Source of the DNA: Trichomonas vaginalis G3
Lineage: Eukaryota; Parabasalia; Trichomonadida; Trichomonadidae
Assembly: GCF_026262505.1 (NCBI RefSeq)
Contig: NC_067203.1
Location: 15,078,392 to 15,142,391, forward strand
Length of the DNA: 64,000 nt
Direction: 5' to 3'
The notes beneath the pieces were generated by a model. It was given only the letters and a program-made list of their open reading frames with translations, searched no databases and was not told the origin of the DNA. This document shows, one piece after another, positions 28,006 to 37,969 of this stretch. A program made the position numbers and the translations under genes. The stretch's first letter is position 1; each line of letters opens with the position of its first letter.

Positions 28006-28603
28006 AATCCTTATTAAGAATAAAGTATATTCACTCTCGGAAATTAATATATCAAAAGGTTAATTCAGAATTTGAAAAACAAAAAATTTCCGATTCAAAT
28101 AGAAGTGAAAAACGAATGATATAGAGATTAAAAATGAGTAGTTTGATAAACTTAACATTTTTTTGATATTTGCCTAATAAATTCAAAGAAAGGTTTTCGA
28201 TTTATTACCGGCTACAAAAATGTAATTCCTTACATGATTTTTTTGAACACTTTGAACAGAAAATTTTAATTCAGAGACCGCAATTCAAAATCGTTAAATG
28301 AAACGCGCTTTCAATTTCGATAATTAAGGTATAATCCAAACTCAGGAAATTAATACATATTCCATATATTTTAAATTTCAATCATTTTGAAAAATTTTCA
28401 ATGAATATTTTCAAATTCAAACTTGTCATCATGAAGTCTTCTCTTTATAAACTATCTGATAGATCAGATTTCGAATGAGATAAAAAACCTCCCTTTCAGA
28501 AAATTTTCCTGTGCTTGTATTAAAATTCCATTGTATTAAATAATCTAAATTTCAACGATATACTGTTTTTCAATTTCAAATTCAATTTGAATTTGAACAA
28601 AAA
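28006..28603. other. AT-rich intergenic region between the two membrane-protein paralogs
   Basis: No ORF or repeat of note. It contains the region that should carry the promoter of the paralog at 28604. Confidence 0.5.
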
Positions 28604-29074
28604 ATATTTTTTGAACTTCGATTCCAGTTATCTTTTCAAATAGCTTCTCGAAGATCAGCATTAAGATTTGGCCATGGACCAACAGTCTTCAGCGTGACAT
28701 GTCTTTTAATTGTGATTCTATTTGCGGTTATCATAAACTGGGTTTTGCATTGTAAAAAGAAGAAAACACACTGCTTCAAGAACGAAAAATCATCTTCATC
28801 AAGTTCAAATAAAAAGAAGAAAAAAATTCAAAATAATAATCAAGGAGTTCAAAATGTTCAGACACCAGTACCCAATTACTATGCTCCACAACAATATCAA
28901 CAGCAATATCCTCCTCAACCTTATCCAGAACAGCAGTATCCACCTCAGCAATATCCTCCTGGACAATATCAACCTCAACCTTATTCTCCACAATACAATC
29001 CTCAAGATCCATTTGTTGTACCACCAGGATATCCAAACTATAATCAGCCACCACAATCTCCTTACAACCCATAA
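28604..29074 (+). pseudogene. Paralog of the split membrane protein, apparent loss of start codon
   Basis: Aligned with its neighbour, the frame would start IFFELRFQLSFQ (neighbour: MFFLLLLQFSLL), then ASRRSALRFG, a membrane segment (VTCLLIVILFAVIINWVLHC), a Lys/Ser-rich stretch (KSSSSSSNKKKKK) and a QQYPPQ/QPYPEQ-repeat tail. The codon at the expected start is ATA (28604-28606) and no upstream in-frame ATG is visible, so the gene is either dead or uses a non-ATG start. The open frame is otherwise undamaged for 156 codons, which suggests recent loss. Confidence 0.7.
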
Positions 29075-29463
29075 AGACAATTGATCTTAATAACTTACTA
29101 TAAGAATAAGCAACGAGTGTATACAATTAGAAAATTTTGATTTTTTTGATTGAATAAAATATAACAGTTTAACAGATACATTAAGTATTAAACTATCATT
29201 TCTTTTTCATAATTTCTTTCTAAAAATCAAAATTAACGATTTTGAAATAATCGGATATTTTTTTTATATATCTATATAATGATTTCAGGGATGCATAAGT
29301 TGAAATGGGCTCTTTTTATCGTGGCAAGTGACTTTTCATTCAGTAACTTATATATAATTCAATCATTTGATTTCATTTCATGTTTTATATTATTTAATTT
29401 AATTCAAATTAAATAAAGCTTAAACAAGATATTTAATTATATATTAAATAACAAAATAAATTA
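29075..29463. other. AT-rich intergenic region between convergent genes
   Basis: Lies between the 3' ends of the paralog and the large minus-strand gene. Nothing recognised. Confidence 0.5.
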
Positions 29464-32400
29464 TCAATTAACAAAAGAACTAATTTTGATTTCGATGAAC
29501 GAAAGATCCAGACCCAAATCGTTTGCAAAAGGCAAAGAAGGAACATCAGCGATGAGTTCTGCAGCGTTTGTCGGCAATATCAAGCAGTTTTCGATCGCAA
29601 TCTGCACAACTTTTGCCAATTTTTGGAGAACTTCACTTGCAGGTTCAATTGACATTTGAGGACGAATTTGTTTGGAGTTCTGTCCATATTGATCAACTAC
29701 GTCAGGGAGGGGATGGAGACACACATCAATATCATCACCCTCGATGATTACTCCGTGTGTTGGGTAAATGTTTTTCTCAGAGAAATCCAAGGAGAAACCG
29801 ATAGCGTTGTGTAAATGAGCGTCTGAATCTTCATCATTCACGAAAATGATAATTGCTGTTTCACATGTCGCGTCGATAACCAACGCTCCAGAAACACCTG
29901 AATAAAGAGGAGTGCTCAAACTGAGAATGTCCTTCATAGGACTGAAAGAGCTCTCATTCAAATCATTCAACTCAAAATTCTCGTCGATAATCAAACCGAC
30001 ATAAACCGCCGCGTAATGACGATATCTCACTTTTATCGTCTCTTTGAATGTCATTCTTCTGTTCAAAGCGGGGTCATCAGTGAATAGCATGATTGGCATT
30101 GCGGAAGATCTGTACTGGTTAATGAGTTTGCTGGAGTTAATGTACTGCTCTTCGTAAAATGTTTCTCTGGCAATTGATCGAAATTCAATGACAAAATATT
30201 TTCCAGAACTTGTTTCTACGTAAGAAACAGATGTTTTCAAATCGACGGGAGTTCTGTCACTGCAGCAACCAGTAACTGTTCGACTGAATCGTGCTGCGGC
30301 CTCGTGATTCCTCGCCAACTCGATTTGTCTGTAAAATTTTTTATCGTTGTTTTTGTAAACTTTTTCATTCAAAGGAACTAAAGCTTCGATACTTTGTCCG
30401 TATAACTGTTGTGCTTTGTACGCGAATATCTTTAGTACTTCTTTTGTGAAAGCTATTATAGATAGTTTCTCGTTCAAAGCGACAACAGCTACACCAGATG
30501 AATCATAAATTTCGAAGAAAGGTAAAACTTCTTTTTCACTTTTTTCATCTTCACTCAAATCCGCGACGTAAGAAACTAAACATTGGTGTTGAACAATGAA
30601 CATTGGACTTAGAGCTGCTATCTGGCGACCAAGTTGGAGTTCAACTACATATAAAGCAAACAAAATCTCATAATAAACAAAGAAAATAAAGATTCCCAAT
30701 GTAAATAAAACTCCATAATTTGAATGTTGTATGTATTTGTATTCTAAAACCGTTGAATGACTTAAATTAAGGATTTCTCCACAGAGAGTCATCATGTCAT
30801 CCAAGAGAATGTCTAAATACAAGTACTGCATGTGGCAGAAATCATATCCATTGGTTTTATTTTCTTTGTTCATTCGATCTGAGTAATGGACAAGGAAATT
30901 ATAGGTAACGGTTGATCCCCAGCATCCAAATACATCGGAAACAGTCGAATCCTGCGTAATGTTGCATTTATAATTCGTAATAAAATTAAATAAAATATCT
31001 CCACGGTAATTCGCATAGTAAATCGACTGTAACGATTGTATTAATAATGTTGCTGCATCATTTATGAGACTTTGGTACCTTTGCAGGTCAAATGAGTTTG
31101 ATTCTAAATCTGATACAAATTTGAACTGAAGCAAACCAAGTTTTTGGGTTACATTGTGCACAGATATGATGCAATCGGAATATCTGTAGATCTCGTTTGA
31201 GAATTGGCCGCGGAAATACGAAGTTAAGAAGTAAATTCCGATGAAAAACGCCATAACTATGATATAAGTGAAAACTATACCGATAAACATTGGCGAACAT
31301 ACGTTTGTCGATATGTTGTCGGACAATGTCACCTCTAATTGCGGATTCGGGTGAACATTTGGTCGGAAATGCAACATTATGACTTTTCCGAAGTGATTAA
31401 CAATTAAAAATACCATAAGAATGGTTAATAACACACAAAAAGCAATTACACACAAAAATATGATAATTTTTGTTTTGTTGACGATCATCGTTGTTCTTAT
31501 TTTACTTTTTGTAAAGTCTTTGAGGATTTTGAGCATTTTATAGACTTGGTGCTCGATTTTCATGGTCACTCCGAAGAGGTAACTCCAGCTCTCTGCTATT
31601 GCTGCAGTAAAATTCTCTTTCGTCATGTTTTCAGTCTTAATTGAAAGTAATTGACTCGATGTAGCCGAAAGAACTTCATCTATGCTCAAATTGAAGTTAT
31701 CAACAACAATTTTAGATACAAACCAATCGGATTTCAACTCTACAAAGCTCTCTTCCGCATTATCCAAATTTACTAATTTTGTTTCTATGTTTCCAAGGAA
31801 TTTCTGGAGAGAATGGAGTTCATTGGTCATATTGTTATACACTGTTTGTGCCGTTGTCACGAAATCCGTTGACAAAAGGTGCATAATTTCTTTAACTTTG
31901 TCAAATGAGTAGTTTAAAGGATCCATGTTGGCTCGGAATGCATCTATCATGTAGGCAATCTTCATCCATGATATCGTCATCTCTTCCATTGCGTAAATTG
32001 CGTCGGGAATGTACTGATATTCAGATGCGATGTCTTTTGTCTCGGAAGGCTTCTGAATTAGGAAGTAATAGACGCACAAGGTGCCAATCCATATGACTAC
32101 CGCTAGAATAAACAAAGGAATGTTGACAGATTTCTGAATTAATTTTTTGATATTTTCATTAATCCATTGTTGCTGGCTATTTCTTAGTTCTTCATCACTG
32201 CTGCTATCTGAGCTATGCACTGATGATGATCCGTCTGTCGTATCTTGAATAACTAAGTCATCAGCAACAGAATACCTTGTCAACTCTGAAATTTTGGCGT
32301 CAGGCTTCATAATGAACTTCTTGAAAAATTCATTGTATAGAGTATGAACCTTGGAATGCGACGGGAAGAAGGATTCGTAAATTCTGTAATCATAAGACAA

Positions 32401-33819
32401 ATCGTCCAATAAAACTTTAAGAAAACCAACGGATTTGATTGCTTCTGAGGTCTGCCCAAGCATCGTAAACTTCCAGAATTTGTCTGACTTGTTTTTGAAC
32501 TCTTGGATTCTTTTATCGATTGATTCCACGCCGGATAGTAAACAAACTAGCTTGGATGAATTGGTATACCTCTTGTAAAGCTCGTAGACAAGGAACTGAG
32601 TGATTCTAGGAAGGTTTGAAGAATTTGCCAAAATTGTAATCATCAAATCCAGGTCTTGACGATGGACATCGTAGGCCAATTGCGTTGCAATGAGTGAGAT
32701 TAAGTTGTCCGTGGACGAATCTTTCGAGTACATTTCGTCCATTAAGACAATTAAGTTTTGGGAAAACTTTGAAGTGAAAAGCGCGCGTTGGCAGATATAC
32801 ATTATATCATAAGGACGTGCTTCGGAGAAATTTGAGGTCTCAATCATTGAATCAAACTTCTTATTTTTATATCTTATCAGAAATACTGAAACTACGCAGC
32901 ATAACACCCATATTCCTATCAATATGACCGCAAAATACTTCTCTTCAACGTATTTGACGTAAATATAAATAGATGACATAATTGCAACAATTGTAGCGCA
33001 TAAATAGGCACATAACATGATCCAGAATCTAAAAAAATTACTTGAAGGCTTAATCCATACTGTAATTGTACTGTACATGAAGTAAAAAGCAATAATTAAC
33101 TCAGATTCGAGAATTGCTGAGCGAGACTTTGATGCAACAGTAATTACAATGGTTAGTAAGAACAGGAGAACCGACCAAAAGATGTTTTTACCGTATATAA
33201 TGATGGTTTTCATGTATTGTTTGTATTGAAACTGGGAAGGAAACGCGAGAGGCATCGCCCAGTAGTAAAAAATGATTAACAATAGCAAATTGATTGCGGA
33301 TATCACCATGTTCGTATATGACAGCGATAATATTGATTTATCACTTAAAATGTTATAGGCACCATATCCAATTGCATTAATTAATGGAACCATAAGGTTG
33401 AGTGGATGAATGTCAAAGATAAGTTCTGATAAAATAGTAATCCATTGTGGAAGACTTCCTTTAATTTTGAAAAATTGATGCAAAAGGAGCATAAATGTAA
33501 ATACAATTAGCGAAAATGCATATACCCATAACATTGTAATATATCTATTTTCCATTATTTGTTCGAATGAATTATATGTGACTGCAATAGAATAAACTTT
33601 GGCTAGAATCCCATCGCCTTCATTAAAAAAGATCATTCTTGTGAAAAATGGCAATAATGGAATACAAACTGTTTGAATATGATAAAGAATCCACTTTATT
33701 TCCCTCAAAGGTTCCATATTTGGACTCTTTTTGATCAAGTAGGAAAAGAACAGGAAAGAACGAGGAAACTCTAGAACGTTCTTCCCTGGAGCATTTCCAT
33801 ACTTTAAAATAGGCTTCAT
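29464..33819 (-). CDS. Large multi-span membrane protein with PAS domain and degenerate cyclase-like C-terminus
   Basis: A 1451-aa ORF. The N-terminal 310 residues carry about eight membrane segments; a cytosolic helical region follows (330-560, with a Ser/Asp-rich stretch), then further membrane segments near residues 575, 815, 875 and 1060. A PAS-like domain follows at about 1105-1220 (VAVVALNEKLSIIAFTKEVL). This is the architecture of the trichomonad adenylyl/guanylyl cyclase family. The C-terminal 200 residues sit where the cyclase domain belongs but lack its metal-binding Asp motifs and keep only a loose resemblance (YAAVYVGLII, HGVIIEGDD). I infer a catalytically inactive cyclase-like receptor; a diverged active enzyme is less likely. 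Confidence 0.65.
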   Translation of the reverse strand: MKPILKYGNAPGKNVLEFPRSFLFFSYLIKKSPNMEPLREIKWILYHIQTVCIPLLPFFTRMIFFNEGDGILAKVYSIAVTYNSFEQIMENRYITMLWVYAFSLIVFTFMLLLHQFFKIKGSLPQWITILSELIFDIHPLNLMVPLINAIGYGAYNILSDKSILSLSYTNMVISAINLLLLIIFYYWAMPLAFPSQFQYKQYMKTIIIYGKNIFWSVLLFLLTIVITVASKSRSAILESELIIAFYFMYSTITVWIKPSSNFFRFWIMLCAYLCATIVAIMSSIYIYVKYVEEKYFAVILIGIWVLCCVVSVFLIRYKNKKFDSMIETSNFSEARPYDIMYICQRALFTSKFSQNLIVLMDEMYSKDSSTDNLISLIATQLAYDVHRQDLDLMITILANSSNLPRITQFLVYELYKRYTNSSKLVCLLSGVESIDKRIQEFKNKSDKFWKFTMLGQTSEAIKSVGFLKVLLDDLSYDYRIYESFFPSHSKVHTLYNEFFKKFIMKPDAKISELTRYSVADDLVIQDTTDGSSSVHSSDSSSDEELRNSQQQWINENIKKLIQKSVNIPLFILAVVIWIGTLCVYYFLIQKPSETKDIASEYQYIPDAIYAMEEMTISWMKIAYMIDAFRANMDPLNYSFDKVKEIMHLLSTDFVTTAQTVYNNMTNELHSLQKFLGNIETKLVNLDNAEESFVELKSDWFVSKIVVDNFNLSIDEVLSATSSQLLSIKTENMTKENFTAAIAESWSYLFGVTMKIEHQVYKMLKILKDFTKSKIRTTMIVNKTKIIIFLCVIAFCVLLTILMVFLIVNHFGKVIMLHFRPNVHPNPQLEVTLSDNISTNVCSPMFIGIVFTYIIVMAFFIGIYFLTSYFRGQFSNEIYRYSDCIISVHNVTQKLGLLQFKFVSDLESNSFDLQRYQSLINDAATLLIQSLQSIYYANYRGDILFNFITNYKCNITQDSTVSDVFGCWGSTVTYNFLVHYSDRMNKENKTNGYDFCHMQYLYLDILLDDMMTLCGEILNLSHSTVLEYKYIQHSNYGVLFTLGIFIFFVYYEILFALYVVELQLGRQIAALSPMFIVQHQCLVSYVADLSEDEKSEKEVLPFFEIYDSSGVAVVALNEKLSIIAFTKEVLKIFAYKAQQLYGQSIEALVPLNEKVYKNNDKKFYRQIELARNHEAAARFSRTVTGCCSDRTPVDLKTSVSYVETSSGKYFVIEFRSIARETFYEEQYINSSKLINQYRSSAMPIMLFTDDPALNRRMTFKETIKVRYRHYAAVYVGLIIDENFELNDLNESSFSPMKDILSLSTPLYSGVSGALVIDATCETAIIIFVNDEDSDAHLHNAIGFSLDFSEKNIYPTHGVIIEGDDIDVCLHPLPDVVDQYGQNSKQIRPQMSIEPASEVLQKLAKVVQIAIENCLILPTNAAELIADVPSLPFANDLGLDLSFIEIKISSFVN

Positions 33820-34370
33820 TCAAATAAAAAATTAATAAAAAAATCTATCATTCTCAAAATCTCAAAAGCAATTTTTCTCAAATTTTAATAATCTATGGAT
33901 TATATAAATATTATTCGTAAAAATTTACGGTTTTCAAAAAAATTAAATTCAAAATCATTACAATACGCTTTATCGCAGATCAGAAAGTACAAGCAAAATC
34001 AAAATTCAGGGAAATTTCAAAGGTTTCAATAAATCACAGAATCTTGATTTCAAAATCAGTTTGCATGCACTTTAAGATGTAAAAATAACATTGGAGTAGC
34101 TATTCTATCATGTCAAATAATCCAAATAGATGTATTTCCTTCGAATATAATAATATCGAGATATTTGCTTTGATTACATCGTGATCTATAAGTTATAACC
34201 AAGGATATTATAAATACATCCAAAATTATTAGCTATCATTAAGGAATAATGAATAGAATTTAGGGTATATTCAATGAGAAATATTGAATCCAATTATAAT
34301 GAATAATTTAAGTAAACATAACTTATAAAACATTAAATTTATTCAAAACAAAAAATTACAAAGCTAATAT
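33820..34370. other. AT-rich intergenic region upstream of the large membrane-protein gene
   Basis: No ORF, tRNA or clear repeat. It separates two genes on the same (minus) strand and would hold the promoter of the 1451-aa gene. Confidence 0.5.
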
Positions 34371-35717
34371 TTAAATTTCTTCATCTCTCATTGTATCTTC
34401 TTCTTCAAAATCTTCTTCATCGTCTTCTTCCTCATCCTCATAGTCATCTTCTTCCTCATCTTCCTCTTCGAGTTCATCATCAGGCATTTCAACATGAGAA
34501 TCCATGGATTTCGTGGCTTCAACGTATTTTTCTGCTCTTTTATCATCAGATCTCGTTGCTTCAACGTAGTCAGCACTTCCTTGTGTTGCAGAAATAAGTT
34601 CAGATACAGTTGTCATTGAAACAAGTTTCTGATCAACATTTTGATTTCTTTGTTTGGGTTCTGGTGAATGTAATGACTCCATATTACTACTCACGGATTG
34701 GAGATTACCATTATAGTTCAAATACTCATTAGAAACGTCTTCAGTCGTTGAAGTTGTTGTATTTGATTCTGATCTTTGTTTTTCTTTAACAGAACGAGAT
34801 GAAGATGATGACTTTCGTGGTGAAAATGCATTTCCTTTGATATAAGCATCACCAAGGAACGATCCACTGTTATTTGAAGTATTATCATCTGCATTATCAT
34901 TATTTATATCATTTAATGATGTTACACGGCCTTTATAAAGCCAGTTAAATGGATCTTCGTATTGAGAAGAGTCAAATGAATGAGTTGGAATTCCTCTTCC
35001 TTCTGGATAAAGAAGTTTCGTATCTCTGTCATCAACAACCTTAAATGGATCTGATTTATCGAAAGCACGTGGTCTAGGATTATCTGAATCATCAGGAAGA
35101 GAAGTAAATTGAGTAATTTGTGCATTTTCTGCACCAATGAAACTTGTAAAGGATTGGGATGTGCGAGGTTCTTTCGTTTGGTCTGGTGATGGTGTGCTAA
35201 GGTCTCTTGAAACAACTTCTTGAGTTGAAGCTGCTGATTCAATTGTGGATGCAGAGGAAGTAGTAACAGTATCAAATTGACCTTTCCCAACGAATATGTT
35301 GTTATATTTAATAACTGGTGCTTCATAATCTGGATCTAATTGAGTAAATAATTTATCTTCATCCGATGAATCATATTGAAAATGCTTAATTTTACCTACT
35401 GTATTGACTTTGGTTCTATCGCGAGTATATCTTTGATGTGAAACTTTAGTTGGCTTTTCTTTTGGCTTTTGATTCATTTTATCAAACATTTCATATGTAA
35501 TATCACTTGTAGTCATCGGATCTACGGTAATTCCTGTATCGTATGTGGATGTTTCTGTCTTTCTTGAAATTCTGCCATCAGAGTGCTTTACAATTTTTTC
35601 ATTTTCTGAGTGATGATGGTGAACATGAGGTATTTCGTTTCCATTTTCATCATACTTCTTTCTTGGAACTTTGACTCTAATTTTAGAGCGCTCTGAACCC
35701 GAATTTCTATAACTCAT
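34371..35717 (-). CDS. Ser-rich protein with acidic tail, unknown function
   Basis: A 448-aa ORF from ATG 35717. The N-terminus is basic (KIRVKVPRKKYDENG), then HHHH, then long low-complexity stretches rich in Ser, Thr, Asp and Asn. The last 40 residues are almost all Glu/Asp. No membrane span, enzyme motif or repeat family is visible. An Inr-like TCACTT lies about 40 bp upstream on the coding strand. A nuclear or cytoskeleton-associated disordered protein is possible, but I do not recognise it. Confidence 0.75.
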   Translation of the reverse strand: MSYRNSGSERSKIRVKVPRKKYDENGNEIPHVHHHHSENEKIVKHSDGRISRKTETSTYDTGITVDPMTTSDITYEMFDKMNQKPKEKPTKVSHQRYTRDRTKVNTVGKIKHFQYDSSDEDKLFTQLDPDYEAPVIKYNNIFVGKGQFDTVTTSSASTIESAASTQEVVSRDLSTPSPDQTKEPRTSQSFTSFIGAENAQITQFTSLPDDSDNPRPRAFDKSDPFKVVDDRDTKLLYPEGRGIPTHSFDSSQYEDPFNWLYKGRVTSLNDINNDNADDNTSNNSGSFLGDAYIKGNAFSPRKSSSSSRSVKEKQRSESNTTTSTTEDVSNEYLNYNGNLQSVSSNMESLHSPEPKQRNQNVDQKLVSMTTVSELISATQGSADYVEATRSDDKRAEKYVEATKSMDSHVEMPDDELEEEDEEEDDYEDEEEDDEEDFEEEDTMRDEEI

Positions 35718-36267
35718 TTTTCTAAATTTTCAGTTATGTGTTTTTTTTTGCAAAAGTGACAAAGCTTATATTGATTCATTGATTAATTTCCATATAGTGC
35801 ATGTATGCCTGCTAAAGTTCACCTGCTATAATATCTTCTTTTAAAGTGTTTTGCGCTTCTATTAACTAATCATTCTCTTATTCGCCAAAATTTTATTAGG
35901 AGAGTCCTTTCTATTGATGGATCTTACATTCTATGAGATAACAAATTGAATTCCATATGTAAGAACTCATATCAAGCTCTTTTTCTAATCTTGAGATTTA
36001 AAATCTATGGAAAATCTTGCCAGAAACATGATAATATTGTTTTTAATAGCAACAGTAACAAATATATTATTTAAAATTTCGGATACACAAAGATTTTTTT
36101 GTAAAATTGACTCCGGTTTCGGTTGACAATTGGTGTAAGAAAAGCGCTTTACAAATTTTTACAGTTAGAAATTTACACCGTCAAAACATTATTTTTGACT
36201 ATTTACAAAAATCTTAGTTATCAATTGAGTACTATTTTGCCATGTAAAATCCAAAGATAGATTTTGA
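35718..36267. other. Divergent promoter region
   Basis: Separates the start codons of the acidic-tail gene (minus) and the ArfGAP gene (plus). Apart from the Inr-like site at 35754-35759 I see no further element. Confidence 0.45.
35754..35759 (-). promoter_or_regulatory. Inr-like initiator, TCACTT
   Basis: Matches the T. vaginalis initiator consensus TCAYWW about 40 bp upstream of the ATG at 35717. Placement is on the long side for this organism. Confidence 0.4.
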
Positions 36268-37098
36268 ATGTCTAAGTGTACACCAGAAGCGCAGATGCTT
36301 GTAAAGCAGCTTCTAGCGGATCCTGAGAACGCTGTATGCGCAGATTGCCAGAAAAATGTATCAAAATGGGCTAGTTCTACACTTGGAATATTTATTTGCT
36401 ATGAATGCAGTGGTATTCATCGTTCATTAGGCACACACATATCATTTGTTAGATCAGTAACATTAGATGGTTGGACTCCTGAACAGGCTCGCGTTATGAA
36501 GCGTGTTGGCAATAGAGTTGCAAATGAATACTGGCTACATAATCTTCCTGCAGATTTCAGTATACCATCACCATACGACAGATTTGGAATGGAAAATTTC
36601 ATTCGCCAAAAGTACGTAGAGCGCCGCTGGGCCGATTCATGTGAGCCACCTCAAAATCGCAAGGGAAGATTTGCTACACCAAGTAACCAACAGATGCAAT
36701 CACCTTATATGCAGCCAGCACCAGTTGTAAGTCAGCCAAATCCAACTCCAACAGAAATTCCGAAACCAAATCCAATTAAACCTGTCACAAAGCCTAAAAT
36801 ATCAAAATCACCAGAGGTTAAGCCACCAGAAATACAAAATACAGAAGCTTCAAGTAGCTTTGATTTCATAAATGAAATGAACGAGCAGCGTCAGCCTCAG
36901 GTTATAGTCCAACACTCTTCCTCTAGACGCATTAAAGGAATGGCAAGATGGGCAAAGAAACCAAGCGGAGACGCAGTAATTAACCAAATGATGACTGGAG
37001 GAGACTTCCGCCCAATGTCAGCACCAGTCAATTTGTCACAGCCCGGTTCAGCTGTAAATTTGTTTGCAGGTTTAGATTTTTCACAAGCAAATCATTGA
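36268..37098 (+). CDS. ArfGAP-domain protein (SMAP/AGE2-like)
   Basis: A 276-aa ORF. Residues 8-125 form an ArfGAP domain: zinc-finger cysteines C24, C27, C44 and C47 (CADCQ, then CYECSG), the arginine finger R52 in GIHRSLGTH, and the conserved VRSVTLDGW. A KYVERRW segment follows, as in the SMAP/AGE2 group. These proteins stimulate GTP hydrolysis by Arf GTPases on endosome or Golgi membranes. The C-terminal half is Pro/Ser/Gln rich, probably an adaptor- or coat-binding tail. All key residues are present; gene looks intact. Confidence 0.93.
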   Translation: MSKCTPEAQMLVKQLLADPENAVCADCQKNVSKWASSTLGIFICYECSGIHRSLGTHISFVRSVTLDGWTPEQARVMKRVGNRVANEYWLHNLPADFSIPSPYDRFGMENFIRQKYVERRWADSCEPPQNRKGRFATPSNQQMQSPYMQPAPVVSQPNPTPTEIPKPNPIKPVTKPKISKSPEVKPPEIQNTEASSSFDFINEMNEQRQPQVIVQHSSSRRIKGMARWAKKPSGDAVINQMMTGGDFRPMSAPVNLSQPGSAVNLFAGLDFSQANH

Positions 37099-37969
37099 TC
37101 TTTCACTTCTGACTTAATAAAGAATAATATTAGACAACTATCAAAATGAGTTGCTTAATATACCTATTATCAATGATATTATTAAATATTTTTTTTAAGA
37201 GGAAGGTTTTACATGGGGTCAAAAACGATTATTTAAAATTGAATTTGGGAATTTGAAAATTCTTGGGAAATTTTGATTAACAACAATTGCATAATCAAAA
37301 ATAAATATGAAATTTATAAATATGTGCTACTTTATGCGGATTAATTTATAAATGCACAAAAAATGCAGAGATTGAATGTAAAATAATCGTTTTTGCCCGA
37401 AAGATACGGCATTCAATTGTGTTTGTTTAAGGTTCATTTTCAATGACACTTAAATCCCGTTGTAAGGAATTTGAATTAAATTTGTAAAGGGTGTCAATGC
37501 ACCCATAAGAAGTCAAAATTACTTTTTTAGATAATATTTCCATTAACTAGAATGGTTCTGTTAATATGATCAGATTTTATCTCTTCATACAAGGGCATTT
37601 TTGCCTCCTGAGAGGTGAAAGCATTTTTGTTTTGGAATGCATAACCTCATCAAGTATTAGTTTTAAAGGTGCACTAACGCTCCTATGAGATGACCTTCAA
37701 TTTAGATGTTTAAGGTTGAATTTCAATGAGACATCGCGCCAGTTGTCAAAAAATTGAATAAAAGTCAGATGGGTGTATGTACAGCCTCAAATAAAAAAAC
37801 ATGACATTCTTTTTCACTTTTTCAATTTTCTACTCAAATTTTGTGAAGTATTCAAAATAAAAATGAAAAATTTTATTGAAAAAGTGCGTAAAGAATGACG
37901 ACCTTTTTTACACTTTTTGAATTGAAAATTCAAAAAGTGTAAAAAGGGTGGTAAATTTTTTTGTTCCAA
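37099..37969. other. Intergenic region with two inverted repeats next to the ankyrin gene
   Basis: No gene seen. Arms at 37805-37826 and 37875-37897 (CATTCTTTTTCACTTTTTCAAT and its imperfect complement) and a separate perfect 19-bp palindrome at 37905-37945 lie within 170 bp upstream of the ankyrin start at 37970. Confidence 0.6.
37905..37945. repeat. Perfect inverted repeat, 19-bp arms, 3-nt loop
   Basis: Left arm TTTTTACACTTTTTGAATT (37905-37923), loop GAA, right arm its exact complement (37927-37945). It sits 24 bp before the ATG of the ankyrin gene, so it could form a hairpin in the promoter or 5' UTR. The sequence TACACTTTTTGAA is similar to the Inr-containing TCACTTTTTTGAAC upstream of another ankyrin gene (58177). 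Confidence 0.9.

Noticed and set aside
28776-29126. Opposite-strand ORFs over the Pro/Gln-rich tail at 28.8-29.1 kb
   Set aside because: Val/Asp/Ile-rich translations are antisense shadows of the CAR/TAY-type codon repeats of the real frame.
34391-35326. Long + and - strand ORFs within the acidic-tail gene
   Set aside because: Low-complexity shadows of the 448-aa gene in other frames, made of Leu/His/Lys runs.
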